Source: Micromonospora sp. LH3U1 (GTDB taxonomy: Bacteria > Actinomycetota > Actinomycetes > Mycobacteriales > Micromonosporaceae). From it: a DNA stretch of 64,000 bases. Within the stretch, counting starts at the first letter, position 1; each line of letters opens with the position of its first letter. The notes under the pieces are model-generated. The model worked only from the letters and a program-made list of their open reading frames with translations. It searched no databases and was not told where the DNA came from. Below, piece by piece: positions 54,055-62,469 of this stretch. The stretch is from positions 5,083,501-5,147,500 of the forward strand of contig NZ_CP116936.1 in NCBI RefSeq assembly GCF_028475105.1. The letters are read 5' to 3'. Both the position numbers and the translations under genes were made by a program.

Positions 54055-55077
54055 TTGGCTGACCGTGTGATCACCGTACCGTTGTCTGTTCTTGATCTTG
54101 CCCCGGTCGCCAAGGGCACCACCGCTGGCGCGGCGCTGGAGGCCACCACTGAGCTGGCCCGCCGCACCGAGGAGCTGGGCTACCACCGGTTCTGGGTGGC
54201 CGAGCACCACAACATGCCAGCGATCGCCAGCTCCGCCCCCGCGGTGCTGCTGGCGCACCTGGCCGCGAACACGTCGACGATCCGCCTCGGGTCGGGCGGG
54301 GTGATGCTGCCCAACCACGCGCCGCTGGTGGTGGCCGAGCAGTTCGGCACCCTGGAGGCGCTGCATCCCGGTCGGATCGACCTGGGCATCGGGCGGGCGC
54401 CGGGCACCGACCAGGTGACCGCGCTGGCGCTGCGGCGGACCATGGAGGGCCTGTCTGCGGAGGGCTTCCCGCGCGAGCTGGAAGACCTGATGAACTACTT
54501 CAGCGGGGAGCGGCCGGGGCAGATCATCGCCACGCCGGGTCGCGGTGAGCAGCCGGCCGTCTGGCTGCTGGGCTCCAGCGGTTTCAGCGCCCAGCTCGCC
54601 GGCCTGCTCGGCCTGCCGTTCTCCTTCGCGCACCACTTCAGCTCGGCGAACACCCTGCCGGCGTTGGCCCTCTACCGGCAGAATTTCCGGCCGTCGCAGT
54701 GGTTGGACAAGCCGTACGCGATGGTGGCGGTCAACGCGGTGTGCGCGGAGACCGACGAGCGGGCCGAGTGGTTGGCGGGGCCGAGCGCGTTGTCGTTCCT
54801 GAAGCTGCGCTCCGGTCGGCCGGAACCGCTGTCGACGCCCGACGAGGCGGCGGCGTACCCGTACTCCGAGTTCGAGCGGGAGTTCGTGGTGCAGCGCCGC
54901 GACGGTCAGGCGATGGGCTCGCCGGAGACGGTGCGCCGGCAGCTGACCGATCTGGTGGAGCGCACCGGCGCGGACGAGCTGATGCTGACCACGCTGGTGT
55001 ACGACGTGCAGGACCGGGTGCGGTCCTACGAGCTGATCGCCGAGCAGGTGGCGGGCGGTCTGCACCGGGGGGCGTGA
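54055..55077 (+). CDS. LLM-class flavin-dependent oxidoreductase
   Basis: A 340-residue TIM-barrel oxidoreductase of the luciferase-like (bacterial luciferase/alkanal monooxygenase) type with YHRFWVAEHHNMPAIASSAP and LGSGGVMLPNHAPLVVAEQFGTLEALHPGR; IGRAPGTD binds flavin phosphate. The electron donor may be FMNH2 or F420; not resolvable here. The start is TTG 54055 or GTG 54067; GAAGGG lies right before the TTG, favouring the GTG. A 10-bp stem hairpin follows 70 bp downstream. Confidence 0.88.
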   Translation: MADRVITVPLSVLDLAPVAKGTTAGAALEATTELARRTEELGYHRFWVAEHHNMPAIASSAPAVLLAHLAANTSTIRLGSGGVMLPNHAPLVVAEQFGTLEALHPGRIDLGIGRAPGTDQVTALALRRTMEGLSAEGFPRELEDLMNYFSGERPGQIIATPGRGEQPAVWLLGSSGFSAQLAGLLGLPFSFAHHFSSANTLPALALYRQNFRPSQWLDKPYAMVAVNAVCAETDERAEWLAGPSALSFLKLRSGRPEPLSTPDEAAAYPYSEFEREFVVQRRDGQAMGSPETVRRQLTDLVERTGADELMLTTLVYDVQDRVRSYELIAEQVAGGLHRGA

Positions 55078-55146
55078 AACACGATCTTCACGTCAGCGTC
55101 ACCCTGCCGACCCGGACGGTGCCTAATGTTGGTGCCGGTGGTGGTA

Positions 55147-55180
55147 CGGCATTCCCGGTCGGGACGGGTTGGGAATGCCG
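55147..55180 (+). terminator. Hairpin after the LLM oxidoreductase gene
   Basis: Perfect 10-bp arms (CGGCATTCCC 55147-55156 and its complement 55171-55180) with a 14-nt loop, in the 199-bp gap between the convergent LLM and rhamnogalacturonan lyase genes. Confidence 0.6.
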
Positions 55181-55276
55181 CGGTGTGGCGCACCGGGCCG
55201 GAGCTGAGCGGATTCCGCGGCTGCGGCCCGGTGCCTGCCACCCTAGGCGACCCCACTCGGGACCGCCAGGGTCAGA

Positions 55277-57538
55277 TCAACGTAGGTAGATGTTCGGGGT
55301 GGGTGGGTTGGCCATCTGATCGCCGATGAAGAACCCCGGGTGTGGCGGCTGGTTGTAGGCCGTGTTCTGCCACGCGATCGCCACCCGATACTGCGGGTCG
55401 TGCATCAGGGTGTGGATCCGGGTGCTGGTCGGTGTGGGCGTGCTGTAGATGCGCAGCGCCCGACTGTCGGTGGTTCGCCAGATCACCTCCTCACGCCAGT
55501 CGCCCAGGATGTCGCCGGAGAGCGCCGGGGTGGACTTGGTGCCGTTGTTGGACGCCACCGAGCTGCCGGTGAGCAGCCGGGTCTCGCCACCGGTGCCGTA
55601 CTTGTCGATCGCCGTGCCGTCGAGCAGTTCCCGCACCGGGTCGCCGTCCCACCAGGCGAGGAAGTTGGCCGACGACGGCTTGCGGCCGATGTTCTGCCCT
55701 CTGGTGTTGGCCAGCCCGGCGACCGCTGACGACCACGACTCCGCACCGGGGCTGCCCGCCCAGATGTCCGCGGAGACGCCCCGGCCGTTGTCGCCGGAGG
55801 CCGGCGTGGACCACAGGATCTGACCGGTACGGGCGTCGGCGAAGTAGGAGCTGGGCTTGCTGCCATCCTCGTCGACCTTGAACACCTCCAGGCCGGCGCG
55901 GCCCGGGTCGAGGTCGGAGACGTGCAGGGCGTCGCCGTGCCCGTTGCCCGTCGAGTAGAGCAGCCGACCGTTGTCGTCGATGGTGGCGGCGCCGTAGACG
56001 ATCTCCTGTCGGCCGTCACCGTCCACGTCGGCTACGGAGAGCTGGTGATTGCCCTGACCAGCGGCAGCGCCGTTGCCGGAGGAGTTCGAATCGAACGTCC
56101 AGCGCTTGGTCAGCGAGCCGTTGCGGAAGTCCCAGGCCGCGACGACCGCCCGGGTGTAGTAACCCCGGGCCATGATCAGCGAGGGGCGCTGCCCGTCCAG
56201 GTACGCGGTGCCGGCGAGGAACCGGTCCACGCGGTTGCCGTACGAGTCGCCCCAGGAGGAGACGGTGCCGCGCGGCGGGTCGTAGTTGACGGTGGATGCG
56301 ATGGCGCCGGTCTGGCCGTTGAACATGGTCAGGTACTCCGGGCCGGACAGCACGTAGCCGCTGGAGTTGCGGTAGTCCGCCGACGACGAGCCGATGAGCT
56401 GACCGGTGCCGGAGCGGGTGCCGTCGGCGGTCTTCATGGCCACCTCGGCCTTGCCGTCACCGTCGTAGTCGTACACCTGGAACTGGGTGTAGTGAGCACC
56501 GGCCCGGATGTTGCGGCCCAGGTCGACCCGCCACAGCCGGGTGCCGGTGAGCGTGTACGCGTCGACGTAGACGACACCGGTGTAGCCGGACTGGGAGTTG
56601 TCCTTGGCGTTCGACGGCTCCCACTTGAGCACGATCTCGTAGGTGCCGTCGCCGTTGAGGTCCCCGACGGAGGCGTCGCTGGCGCTGTAGGTGTAACTCT
56701 CTCCGCTGGGGGTGCTACCGCCGGCCGGGACCTGCAACGGCACGTCCAGGTAGCCCGCGCCGAACTGCAGGGCCGGCGCCGACGCCGCCTGCTCCGCGCC
56801 GCCGACCACAGCCCGCACGGTGTACGCCGAGCCGGCCGCCGCGCCGCTGTCGAGGTAGGTGGTGGCACCGGTGATCGGGCTGGCGTTGACCCTGGTCGAC
56901 CCCCGGTAGAGGTTGAACGCCACCCCGGTGGTCTCGGTGCCCAGCAACCGCCAGGAGACCAGGTTGCCGCTGCCGGAGCGGACGCTGATCAGCCCTCGGT
57001 CCAGGTTCTCCATCTGCACCGCCCCTGCCGACGGCGGGGGCGTGGTGGGGGGCGGGGTCGTGGGCGGCGGTGTGGTCGGCGGCGGTGTGGTGGGCGGCGG
57101 AGTGGTCGGCTCACCGGTGGTGGGGGCACCCGTGCAGCTGGTGCCGTTGAGCGCGAAGCTGGTCGGCACCGGGTTGCTGCCGGTCCACGAACCGTTGAAG
57201 CCGAACGCGGCGGTGCCGTTGGTGGCGATGGTGGCGTTGTAGTCGACGTTGCGGGCGGTGACCCCGGCACCAGACTGGGTCACGGCGGCGTTCCACGCCT
57301 GGGTGACCTGTTGGCCCACGGCGTACGACCAGGTCAGGGCCCATCCGGTGACCGGGTCCCCGAGGTTGGTGACGGTGACGTTGGCGCCGAAGCCGCCCTG
57401 CCACTGGTTCGTGATCTGATAGTCGACCCGGCAGCCGACGGCGGCGGCCGAGGCGACCACCGTGCCGAGGGTGCCGGCCACGACGGCGGCCACCGTCGTA
57501 CCTGCGAGCAGGGTCAGCCGATGTCTGGACGGGTGCAT
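55277..57538 (-). CDS. Secreted rhamnogalacturonan lyase (PL11) with CBM2
   Basis: A 753-residue secreted polysaccharide lyase. Signal peptide residues 1-31 (RRLTL-type core ending ASA). Then a CBM2 carbohydrate-binding module (GCRVDYQITNQWQGGFGANV to NGTSC, about 35-133), a TTPPP linker with five near-identical repeats (about 138-165), and a PL11 catalytic propeller (YLDVPLQVPAGG, SVGDLNGDGTYEIVLKW, YDYDGDGKAEVAMKTADGT, VADVDGDGRQEIVYGA), with repeated calcium-binding DxDGDG loops. It degrades the pectin backbone. ATG 57538, RBS GGAGG 6 nt upstream. The LacI-type site is 155 bp upstream. Confidence 0.93.
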   Translation of the reverse strand: MHPSRHRLTLLAGTTVAAVVAGTLGTVVASAAAVGCRVDYQITNQWQGGFGANVTVTNLGDPVTGWALTWSYAVGQQVTQAWNAAVTQSGAGVTARNVDYNATIATNGTAAFGFNGSWTGSNPVPTSFALNGTSCTGAPTTGEPTTPPPTTPPPTTPPPTTPPPTTPPPSAGAVQMENLDRGLISVRSGSGNLVSWRLLGTETTGVAFNLYRGSTRVNASPITGATTYLDSGAAAGSAYTVRAVVGGAEQAASAPALQFGAGYLDVPLQVPAGGSTPSGESYTYSASDASVGDLNGDGTYEIVLKWEPSNAKDNSQSGYTGVVYVDAYTLTGTRLWRVDLGRNIRAGAHYTQFQVYDYDGDGKAEVAMKTADGTRSGTGQLIGSSSADYRNSSGYVLSGPEYLTMFNGQTGAIASTVNYDPPRGTVSSWGDSYGNRVDRFLAGTAYLDGQRPSLIMARGYYTRAVVAAWDFRNGSLTKRWTFDSNSSGNGAAAGQGNHQLSVADVDGDGRQEIVYGAATIDDNGRLLYSTGNGHGDALHVSDLDPGRAGLEVFKVDEDGSKPSSYFADARTGQILWSTPASGDNGRGVSADIWAGSPGAESWSSAVAGLANTRGQNIGRKPSSANFLAWWDGDPVRELLDGTAIDKYGTGGETRLLTGSSVASNNGTKSTPALSGDILGDWREEVIWRTTDSRALRIYSTPTPTSTRIHTLMHDPQYRVAIAWQNTAYNQPPHPGFFIGDQMANPPTPNIYLR

Positions 57539-57692
57539 GGACTGCCTCCGGGGATCCGGTGGTGATCGCCGCGGCCCACCGGCCCTGCCCGGGAAGCACG
57601 GTGGACTCGCCCCGCCGCTACGGCGGCGGCCGGCGATCTGATCGGGGGTGAACGCCCTGGAACTCACGGATCCGACTCACCGCGCATCGTAA

Positions 57693-57706
57693 GGCAAGCG
57701 CTTTCC
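57693..57706. promoter_or_regulatory. LacI-type operator upstream of the pectin lyase
   Basis: GGCAAGCGCTTTCC is a 14-bp palindrome with one mismatch and the central AGCGCT that LacI-family repressors of glycoside-hydrolase genes use in actinobacteria. It lies 155 bp before the lyase start in a 413-bp spacer. No LacI gene is in the window. The rest of that spacer holds the terminator at 57899-57934 and nothing else. Confidence 0.6.
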
Positions 57707-57898
57707 GACGCGCAACATCGACGCCCGTCACATCTTTGCGCCTGTCGACTCTCGCCGGCAGCACGAGAGGTTTCCCGAGGGATCAGCGCGGGCCAGCATG
57801 CAGTGAAACACACAGCGAATGGAAGCGGCGGCCGCGACAGAGATACGACCAGAATTGTCGACCGTCACACCACCACATCGGGTTAGAGAAGACGCAAA

Positions 57899-57934
57899 GC
57901 CCGGCCCACGGACACCTTCTCCGCTGGGCCGGGC
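57899..57934. terminator. Bidirectional terminator near the small secreted-protein gene
   Basis: Perfect 10-bp arms (GCCCGGCCCA 57899-57908 and 57925-57934) with a 16-nt loop; a T-run (ATTTTC) follows on the plus strand and TTT on the minus strand. It ends the 57952 gene. Confidence 0.8.
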
Positions 57935-57951
57935 ATTTTCAAATTGCGTTA

Positions 57952-58335
57952 TCAGCAGTTTTGGTTGACGACGCGAGCCGAGTTGCCGTCAGAGATTCGA
58001 ATCCATTTGTAGGCGGCTGACGTCTGCAGCAAGTCACCGGTGTAGCGATAGTAGTTACCGGTGCACTGCAAAGCGAACGTGTCGGTGTCCTTCTTGTACT
58101 TCGTGGAGACTTCACCTGGCTTGAGCAGGTAAGTCTTGCCACAGGAACCAGCCCCATCGCACCAGTCCGCGATGGATACCGGGTGCGCGGAATCATTGCG
58201 CACCACTCCGCAGCCCGCAATCGAACAGTTGCCAGCCAACGCCGGGCCGGCGCCAAAAAGCGTCGCACCAGCCACCGCAGCAGTCGTTAAGAACCCCGCC
58301 ATTGCCAGCCGAGCGATCCCCCGATTTTTCGCCAT
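57952..58335 (-). CDS. Small secreted six-cysteine protein, unknown function
   Basis: A 127-residue protein with a Sec signal peptide (KNRGIARLAMAGFLTTAAVAG...ALAG, about 1-35). The mature part has six cysteines (NC, GC, DWC, SC, LQC and the last residue) that could form three disulfides, and lacks known catalytic motifs. It resembles other short exported SH3-like or inhibitor-type actinobacterial proteins, but I cannot assign a family. The start is ATG 58335. Confidence 0.75.
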   Translation of the reverse strand: MAKNRGIARLAMAGFLTTAAVAGATLFGAGPALAGNCSIAGCGVVRNDSAHPVSIADWCDGAGSCGKTYLLKPGEVSTKYKKDTDTFALQCTGNYYRYTGDLLQTSAAYKWIRISDGNSARVVNQNC

Positions 58336-58525
58336 TACGATTGCCTGCCTTCCATGAGATCAACTGCCTTGGATGCCGAACCTATCGTGGGTTTTCTGCA
58401 GAGTCAACAGTCCGGCCGCATCGATATCGGTGTTACAGGGGAGTGGCGATGGCGGTTGCGATGTGCCATGAGCATCGATCCGCAGAAGGCTTGTTTTGGG
58501 CGCGCACGCATGATCGACTGATCGG

Positions 58526-59962
58526 ATGGCTCCGCACATGGACCCCGCCGAATTTCGTCGCGCCGGCCACGCCGTCATCGACTGGATCGCTGACTACTGG
58601 GCGACGGTGGAGCAACGACCGGTCGCCCCGGCCGATCCGCCGGGCACGGTGGCCGCCGCTCTCCCCACCGCACCGCCCACCGTCGGCGGCGAACCGGTCG
58701 AGGCGGTCCTCGCCGACCTGGACTCGATCGTCCTACCGGGGCTGACCCATTGGCAGCACCCGAGCTTCTTCGGCTACTTCCCCGCCAACACCTCCGGCCC
58801 GAGCGTGCTCGGCGACCTGGTCAGCTCCGGCCTCGGCGTCCAGGGCATGCTGTGGGCCAGCAGCCCAGCCTGCACCGAGTTGGAAACGGTGATGATGGAC
58901 TGGCTGGCCCAACTGCTGGACCTGCCGCAGCGGTTCCGCTCGACCGGCACCGGCGGTGGGGTCATCCAGGACTCGGCCTCCTCGGCGACGCTGGTGGCCA
59001 CCCTGGCCGCACTGCACCGGGCCAGTGGAGGCCGTTGGCGCGACACCGGCATCGACCGGCGCTACCGCGCGTACACCTCCGTCCACGGGCACTCCTCCAT
59101 CGAGAAGGCCGTGCGGATCGCCGGGCTGGGCACCGACGGGGTCCGGCCGATCGAGGTGGACCCGGACACCCAGGCGCTGCTGCCGGGCGCTCTGCGCGCG
59201 GCGATCGAGGCTGACCTGGCCGCCGGAGACGTTCCCGCCATCGTGGTGGCGACCATCGGCACCACCTCCACGACCGCCATCGACCCGCTGCCGGAGATCG
59301 GGGCCATCTGCGCCGAGTACGGGATCTGGCTGCACGTGGACGCCGCGTACGCGGGCGCTGCCGCCGTCTGCCCCGAGCTGCGGTGGTCGCACGCCGGCCT
59401 GGAGTACGCCGATTCGTACTGCTTCGACCCGCACAAGTGGCTGCTCACCGGCTTCGACTGCGACGCGTTCTGGGTGGCCGACCGCAGCGAGCTGATCGAG
59501 GCGCTGACCGTGCTGCCGGAGTTCCTGCGCAACGCGGCCTCCGAGTCCGGCGCGGTGATCGACTACCGGGACTGGCAGGTGCCGCTGGGCCGGCGGTTCC
59601 GGGCACTGAAGCTGTGGTTCGTGCTGCGCTGGTACGGCGCCGAAGGGCTGCGGGCGCACATCCGTTCCGGGGTGGCGCTGGCCGACCGGTTCGCCGAGCG
59701 GGTCCGCGCCGACGACCGGTTCGAGGTGGCGGCGGCGCACCCGTTCTCCCTGGTCTGCTTCCGACTACGCGCCGGCGACGACGCGAACGCGGCGCTGCTG
59801 GCCCGGGTGAACGGCACCGGGCGGGTGCACCTGACGCACACCCGGGTCGCCGGCCGGTACACGCTGCGGCTGGCGATCGGATCGCCGCAGAGCACCGAAG
59901 CGCACATCGACGAAGCCTGGACCCTGCTCTCCGCGGCAGCCGACACCCTCCCCACCCCCTAG
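58526..59962 (+). CDS. Aromatic-L-amino-acid decarboxylase-family PLP enzyme
   Basis: A 478-residue group II decarboxylase. PLP lysine lies in SYCFDPHKWLLT, the PLP-ring Asp in LHVDAAYAG, and the N-terminal FRRAGHAVIDWIADYW and PGLTHWQHPSFFGYFPAN are diagnostic for the DOPA/tryptophan decarboxylase type. Substrate may be phenylalanine, tyrosine, DOPA or tryptophan. Start ATG 58526 (MAPHMDPAEF) or ATG 58538. No transporter or cluster partner nearby. Confidence 0.93.
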   Translation: MAPHMDPAEFRRAGHAVIDWIADYWATVEQRPVAPADPPGTVAAALPTAPPTVGGEPVEAVLADLDSIVLPGLTHWQHPSFFGYFPANTSGPSVLGDLVSSGLGVQGMLWASSPACTELETVMMDWLAQLLDLPQRFRSTGTGGGVIQDSASSATLVATLAALHRASGGRWRDTGIDRRYRAYTSVHGHSSIEKAVRIAGLGTDGVRPIEVDPDTQALLPGALRAAIEADLAAGDVPAIVVATIGTTSTTAIDPLPEIGAICAEYGIWLHVDAAYAGAAAVCPELRWSHAGLEYADSYCFDPHKWLLTGFDCDAFWVADRSELIEALTVLPEFLRNAASESGAVIDYRDWQVPLGRRFRALKLWFVLRWYGAEGLRAHIRSGVALADRFAERVRADDRFEVAAAHPFSLVCFRLRAGDDANAALLARVNGTGRVHLTHTRVAGRYTLRLAIGSPQSTEAHIDEAWTLLSAAADTLPTP

Positions 59963-59968
59963 TCCCAC

Positions 59969-60071
59969 GCCCTCTCGCCCTCTCGCCCTCTCGCCCTCTC
60001 GCCCCGCGCCCCGCGCCCCGCGCCCCGCGCCCCGCGCCCCGCGCCCCGCGCCCCGCGCCCCGCGCCCCGCG
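59969..60071. repeat. Two adjacent microsatellites (8-bp x4, 7-bp x10)
   Basis: Four copies of GCCCTCTC (59969-60000) are followed at once by about ten copies of GCCCCGC (60001-60071), with no protein frame. They begin 7 bp after the decarboxylase stop. The spacer 59963-60629 (667 bp) contains no gene; besides this it has two palindromic repeats and a 6-bp repeat, listed separately. Confidence 0.92.
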
Positions 60072-60072
60072 C

Positions 60073-60152
60073 CAAGATCTACGCAACTTCCCGGATCTTG
60101 CTGCCTCCGACGCACGAGAAGCAGCAACATCCCTGATGTTGCGCGGATCTTG
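60073..60152. repeat. Imperfect 32-bp inverted repeat (palindromic spacer element A)
   Basis: Arms 60073-60104 and 60121-60152 match at 26 of 32 positions. The arms contain CAAGATC and GCAAC...TTGC segments. It could fold as a long cruciform or RNA hairpin. Similar segments (GATGTTGCGCG-ATCTTG) recur at 60270-60286. Confidence 0.8.
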
Positions 60153-60224
60153 ACGACGAACACCGTGCCCGACCGGCAGGGAGCGGGGTTCGGGGCGCCC
60201 GCGGCCGTCAAGGTCACGCTCGAA

Positions 60225-60270
60225 CCAGGATGTAGTGGCCACGAAGCGCCGGGAAGCCACTACATCCAGG
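60225..60270. repeat. Palindromic spacer element B (shares 13-mer with 33.8 kb)
   Basis: CCAGGATGTAGTGGC (60225-60239) pairs with 60256-60270 at 14 of 15 positions around a 16-nt loop. Its first 13 bases are identical to 33833-33845. This indicates a family of dispersed short palindromes. Confidence 0.8.
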
Positions 60271-60368
60271 ATGTTGCGCGATCTTGGTGACTCAACCTTG
60301 GCAATGACGACGTTTGACCGGACATCGCCGCGCTCCGGCCCGCGCCTCTGCGCACCCCACCCCGGACG

Positions 60369-60398
60369 GCACCCGCACCCGCACCCGCACCCGCACCC
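60369..60398. repeat. 6-bp tandem repeat GCACCC x5
   Basis: Five perfect copies of GCACCC, no protein frame. Confidence 0.9.
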
Positions 60399-60629
60399 GC
60401 ATCGATCATGGAGTTGTGGTTCCGCACAAACCGCATTGACAGCGACATTCATCCCACCACAACCCCAAGATCGACACGGGCACGAGCACGGGAACAGGCA
60501 TGACGGGGGGCGGACGCGAGCAAAGGCGGACGCGAGCGCGGTGCCTTGCCAGCGAGCGAGCGGGCAGGCCGGAGGCGAGGACCAGGGGCGAGGACCAGGC
60601 GGGGCGGGGCGGGGCGGGGCGGGGCGGGT

Positions 60630-61613
60630 TCAGCGTGGGGTGGGCGTACCCGTTGCGGCCAGATCGGCAGGGACCTCGCCAGCAGCAGCGGTAGCCGCAG
60701 CAGTGACGGCGGGCGCGGCAGCAGCAGCGGCGGGGGAAGCGGCGGCGGCGCGGGCCCGGCGGGTGCGGCGCAGGGCTCGCACGGCCAGCACCAGGGCGGC
60801 CAACCAGCCGACGGCCAGCAGGGCGTACACGGCGGGGCGGACCGGGCCGTCCAACTCGGCGGAGCGGATCAGGGTGCGGGCGTTGGTCAGCACGATCACG
60901 CCGCCGACCGCCGCGCCGAGCAGTTGGGCGGGCACGATACGCACCAGCCAGGCGGCCAGCGGGGCGGCGATGAGCCCGCCGATCAGCAGCGCGGCGACGG
61001 TGGGGAGCAGGAACCCCTCGGTCCCCAGCCCGATCAGGAAGCCGACACTGGCCGAGCCGGCCACCACGAACTCGGCGGTGTCCACCGAGCCGATCACCTT
61101 GCGTGGCTCCATACGGCCGGAGACCAGCAGTGCCGGGGTGGCCACCGGGCCCCACCCGCCGCCGCCGGTCGCATCGACGAAGCCGGCGACCAGACCCAGG
61201 GGGCCGAGGAAGCGACCGCGGAGCCGCCCACCGACCCGATCGGTGCGCAGCGGTCGGGCGAAGCGGACCAGCAGGTACGCGCCGAGCGTGAACAGGATGC
61301 CGGCCATCCACGGCGCGGCCGCCTCGGTGGAGATCGAGCTGAGCAGGGTGGCGCCGGCGAAGGCGCCGATGGCGCCGGGCAGGGCGATGCGGGTCACCAC
61401 CCGCCAGTCGACGTTGCCGAACCGCCAGTGCGCGAACCCGGCGGCGAGCGTGGTGCCGATCTCGGCCAGGTGCACGGACGCCGAGGCGGCGGCCGGGGCG
61501 ACCCCGGCGACCAGCAGCAGCGTGGACGAGGTCAGCCCGTACGCCATGCCGAGCGAGCCGTCGATCAACTGCGCGACGAGCCCGACCAGAGCGAGGACCA
61601 GCAGCTTGCGCAC
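60630..61613 (-). CDS. TauE/SafE-family sulfite exporter-like membrane protein
   Basis: A 327-residue membrane protein with about eight helices in two repeats, and the family motifs LVAQLIDGSLGMAYGL near the start and GLVAGFVDATGGGGWGPVATP in the middle. Such proteins move sulfite, thiosulfate or sulfonates. The Arg/Ala-rich C-terminal tail (after about residue 285) is low complexity. GTG start at 61613. An Rrf2 gene lies upstream on the same strand, and the dyad at 61644-61656 sits between them. Confidence 0.87.
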   Translation of the reverse strand: MRKLLVLALVGLVAQLIDGSLGMAYGLTSSTLLLVAGVAPAAASASVHLAEIGTTLAAGFAHWRFGNVDWRVVTRIALPGAIGAFAGATLLSSISTEAAAPWMAGILFTLGAYLLVRFARPLRTDRVGGRLRGRFLGPLGLVAGFVDATGGGGWGPVATPALLVSGRMEPRKVIGSVDTAEFVVAGSASVGFLIGLGTEGFLLPTVAALLIGGLIAAPLAAWLVRIVPAQLLGAAVGGVIVLTNARTLIRSAELDGPVRPAVYALLAVGWLAALVLAVRALRRTRRARAAAASPAAAAAAPAVTAAATAAAGEVPADLAATGTPTPR

Positions 61614-61643
61614 GAGCGCCCCCTGACTTTTCGGTTTCTCCTA

Positions 61644-61656
61644 TCGACTTGGTCGA
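61644..61656. promoter_or_regulatory. Likely Rrf2-type operator upstream of tauE
   Basis: TCGAC-TTG-GTCGA is a perfect 13-bp dyad inside CTATCGACTTGGTCGACAAT, 31 bp before the start of the exporter gene and in the gap to the Rrf2 gene. Rrf2 proteins use similar ACTTGGTC-type sites. Role inferred from place and symmetry. Confidence 0.55.
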
Positions 61657-61736
61657 CAATGCGGCACGGGGCAGCCGGGGTCAAGCCCTCGATCGGTGGA
61701 TGGGACAGCGCCGGGCGGCGCAGCTGAATCAGGCGT

Positions 61737-62201
61737 TCAGATCCAGGCGCGTGGGTCGGCGGCCAACTCGGTGACACGCGCGGGAAGGGTGCCCGCGGCC
61801 ACGTCGGCGACGCTGACCAGCTCCAGGATCTCCCGCTCGCTCGCTCGCAACGCGATCCAGACCTCCTGGAGCGCGTGGGCCGGGCCGTGGTAGCCGAGCT
61901 GCTCCGGGCGCTGCCCGCGTACGTGGGCGAGCGGCCCGTCGATCACCCGGATCACCTCCGCGAGGGAGATCTCCTCGGCGGGGCGGGCCAGCCAGTAGCC
62001 ACCTTCCGGGCCGCGCTGGGCGTGCACGATGCCGCCGCGGCGCAGCTGAAGCAGGATGCTCTCCAGGAACTTCGGCGGGATCTCCTGGGCACGGGCGATC
62101 TGGTCGGCCGTGACCGGCCGGCCGCGCCCAGGACCGCTGGCCGTCGCGGCAAGCTCGGCGGCCGCGCGGAGGGCGTAGTCGACCCGGGCGGAGAGGCGCA
62201 T
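61737..62201 (-). CDS. Rrf2-family regulator without cluster cysteines
   Basis: A 154-residue winged-helix protein of the Rrf2/IscR family (MRLSARVDYALRAAAELA, IPPKFLESILLQLRRGGIV, GPEGGYWLARP). It contains no cysteine at all, so it cannot hold an Fe-S cluster and is more like CymR, which responds to sulfur supply through protein partners. The neighbouring sulfite exporter-like gene 123 bp downstream is its probable target. ATG 62201. Confidence 0.9.
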   Translation of the reverse strand: MRLSARVDYALRAAAELAATASGPGRGRPVTADQIARAQEIPPKFLESILLQLRRGGIVHAQRGPEGGYWLARPAEEISLAEVIRVIDGPLAHVRGQRPEQLGYHGPAHALQEVWIALRASEREILELVSVADVAAGTLPARVTELAADPRAWI

Positions 62202-62469
62202 GTCGGCAAGGTTAGCCCCCGGTCAGCCGGCCGGGCGGGCGACCCTCGGCCGATCGGACACGCATCGATGGGAACCCGCGCTATTCGCACCCGTTCCGGC
62301 CGCCGTCGAGAACCGGCGAAGTGCGTCATGATCCACCCTACGGTGGGGGCCGGAAAAGCCGATCCGGCGCGTCCTTATGCTGGGAGGGAGTACGAGTTTT
62401 TGGCCGTTTACCCGGCCTCCAGCAACGTATTGATAAACACCCGGGTGTGCTTGGGGGGAAGGCAACACG

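Noticed and set aside
52244..59962. Possible natural-product gene cluster (PLP enzyme, flavin oxidoreductase, decarboxylase)
   Set aside because: The genes face different ways, are separated by terminators and by a pectin lyase, and no core synthase is present.
60369..60398. Possible CRISPR-like repeat
   Set aside because: The units are 6 bp and back to back with no spacers; no cas genes.
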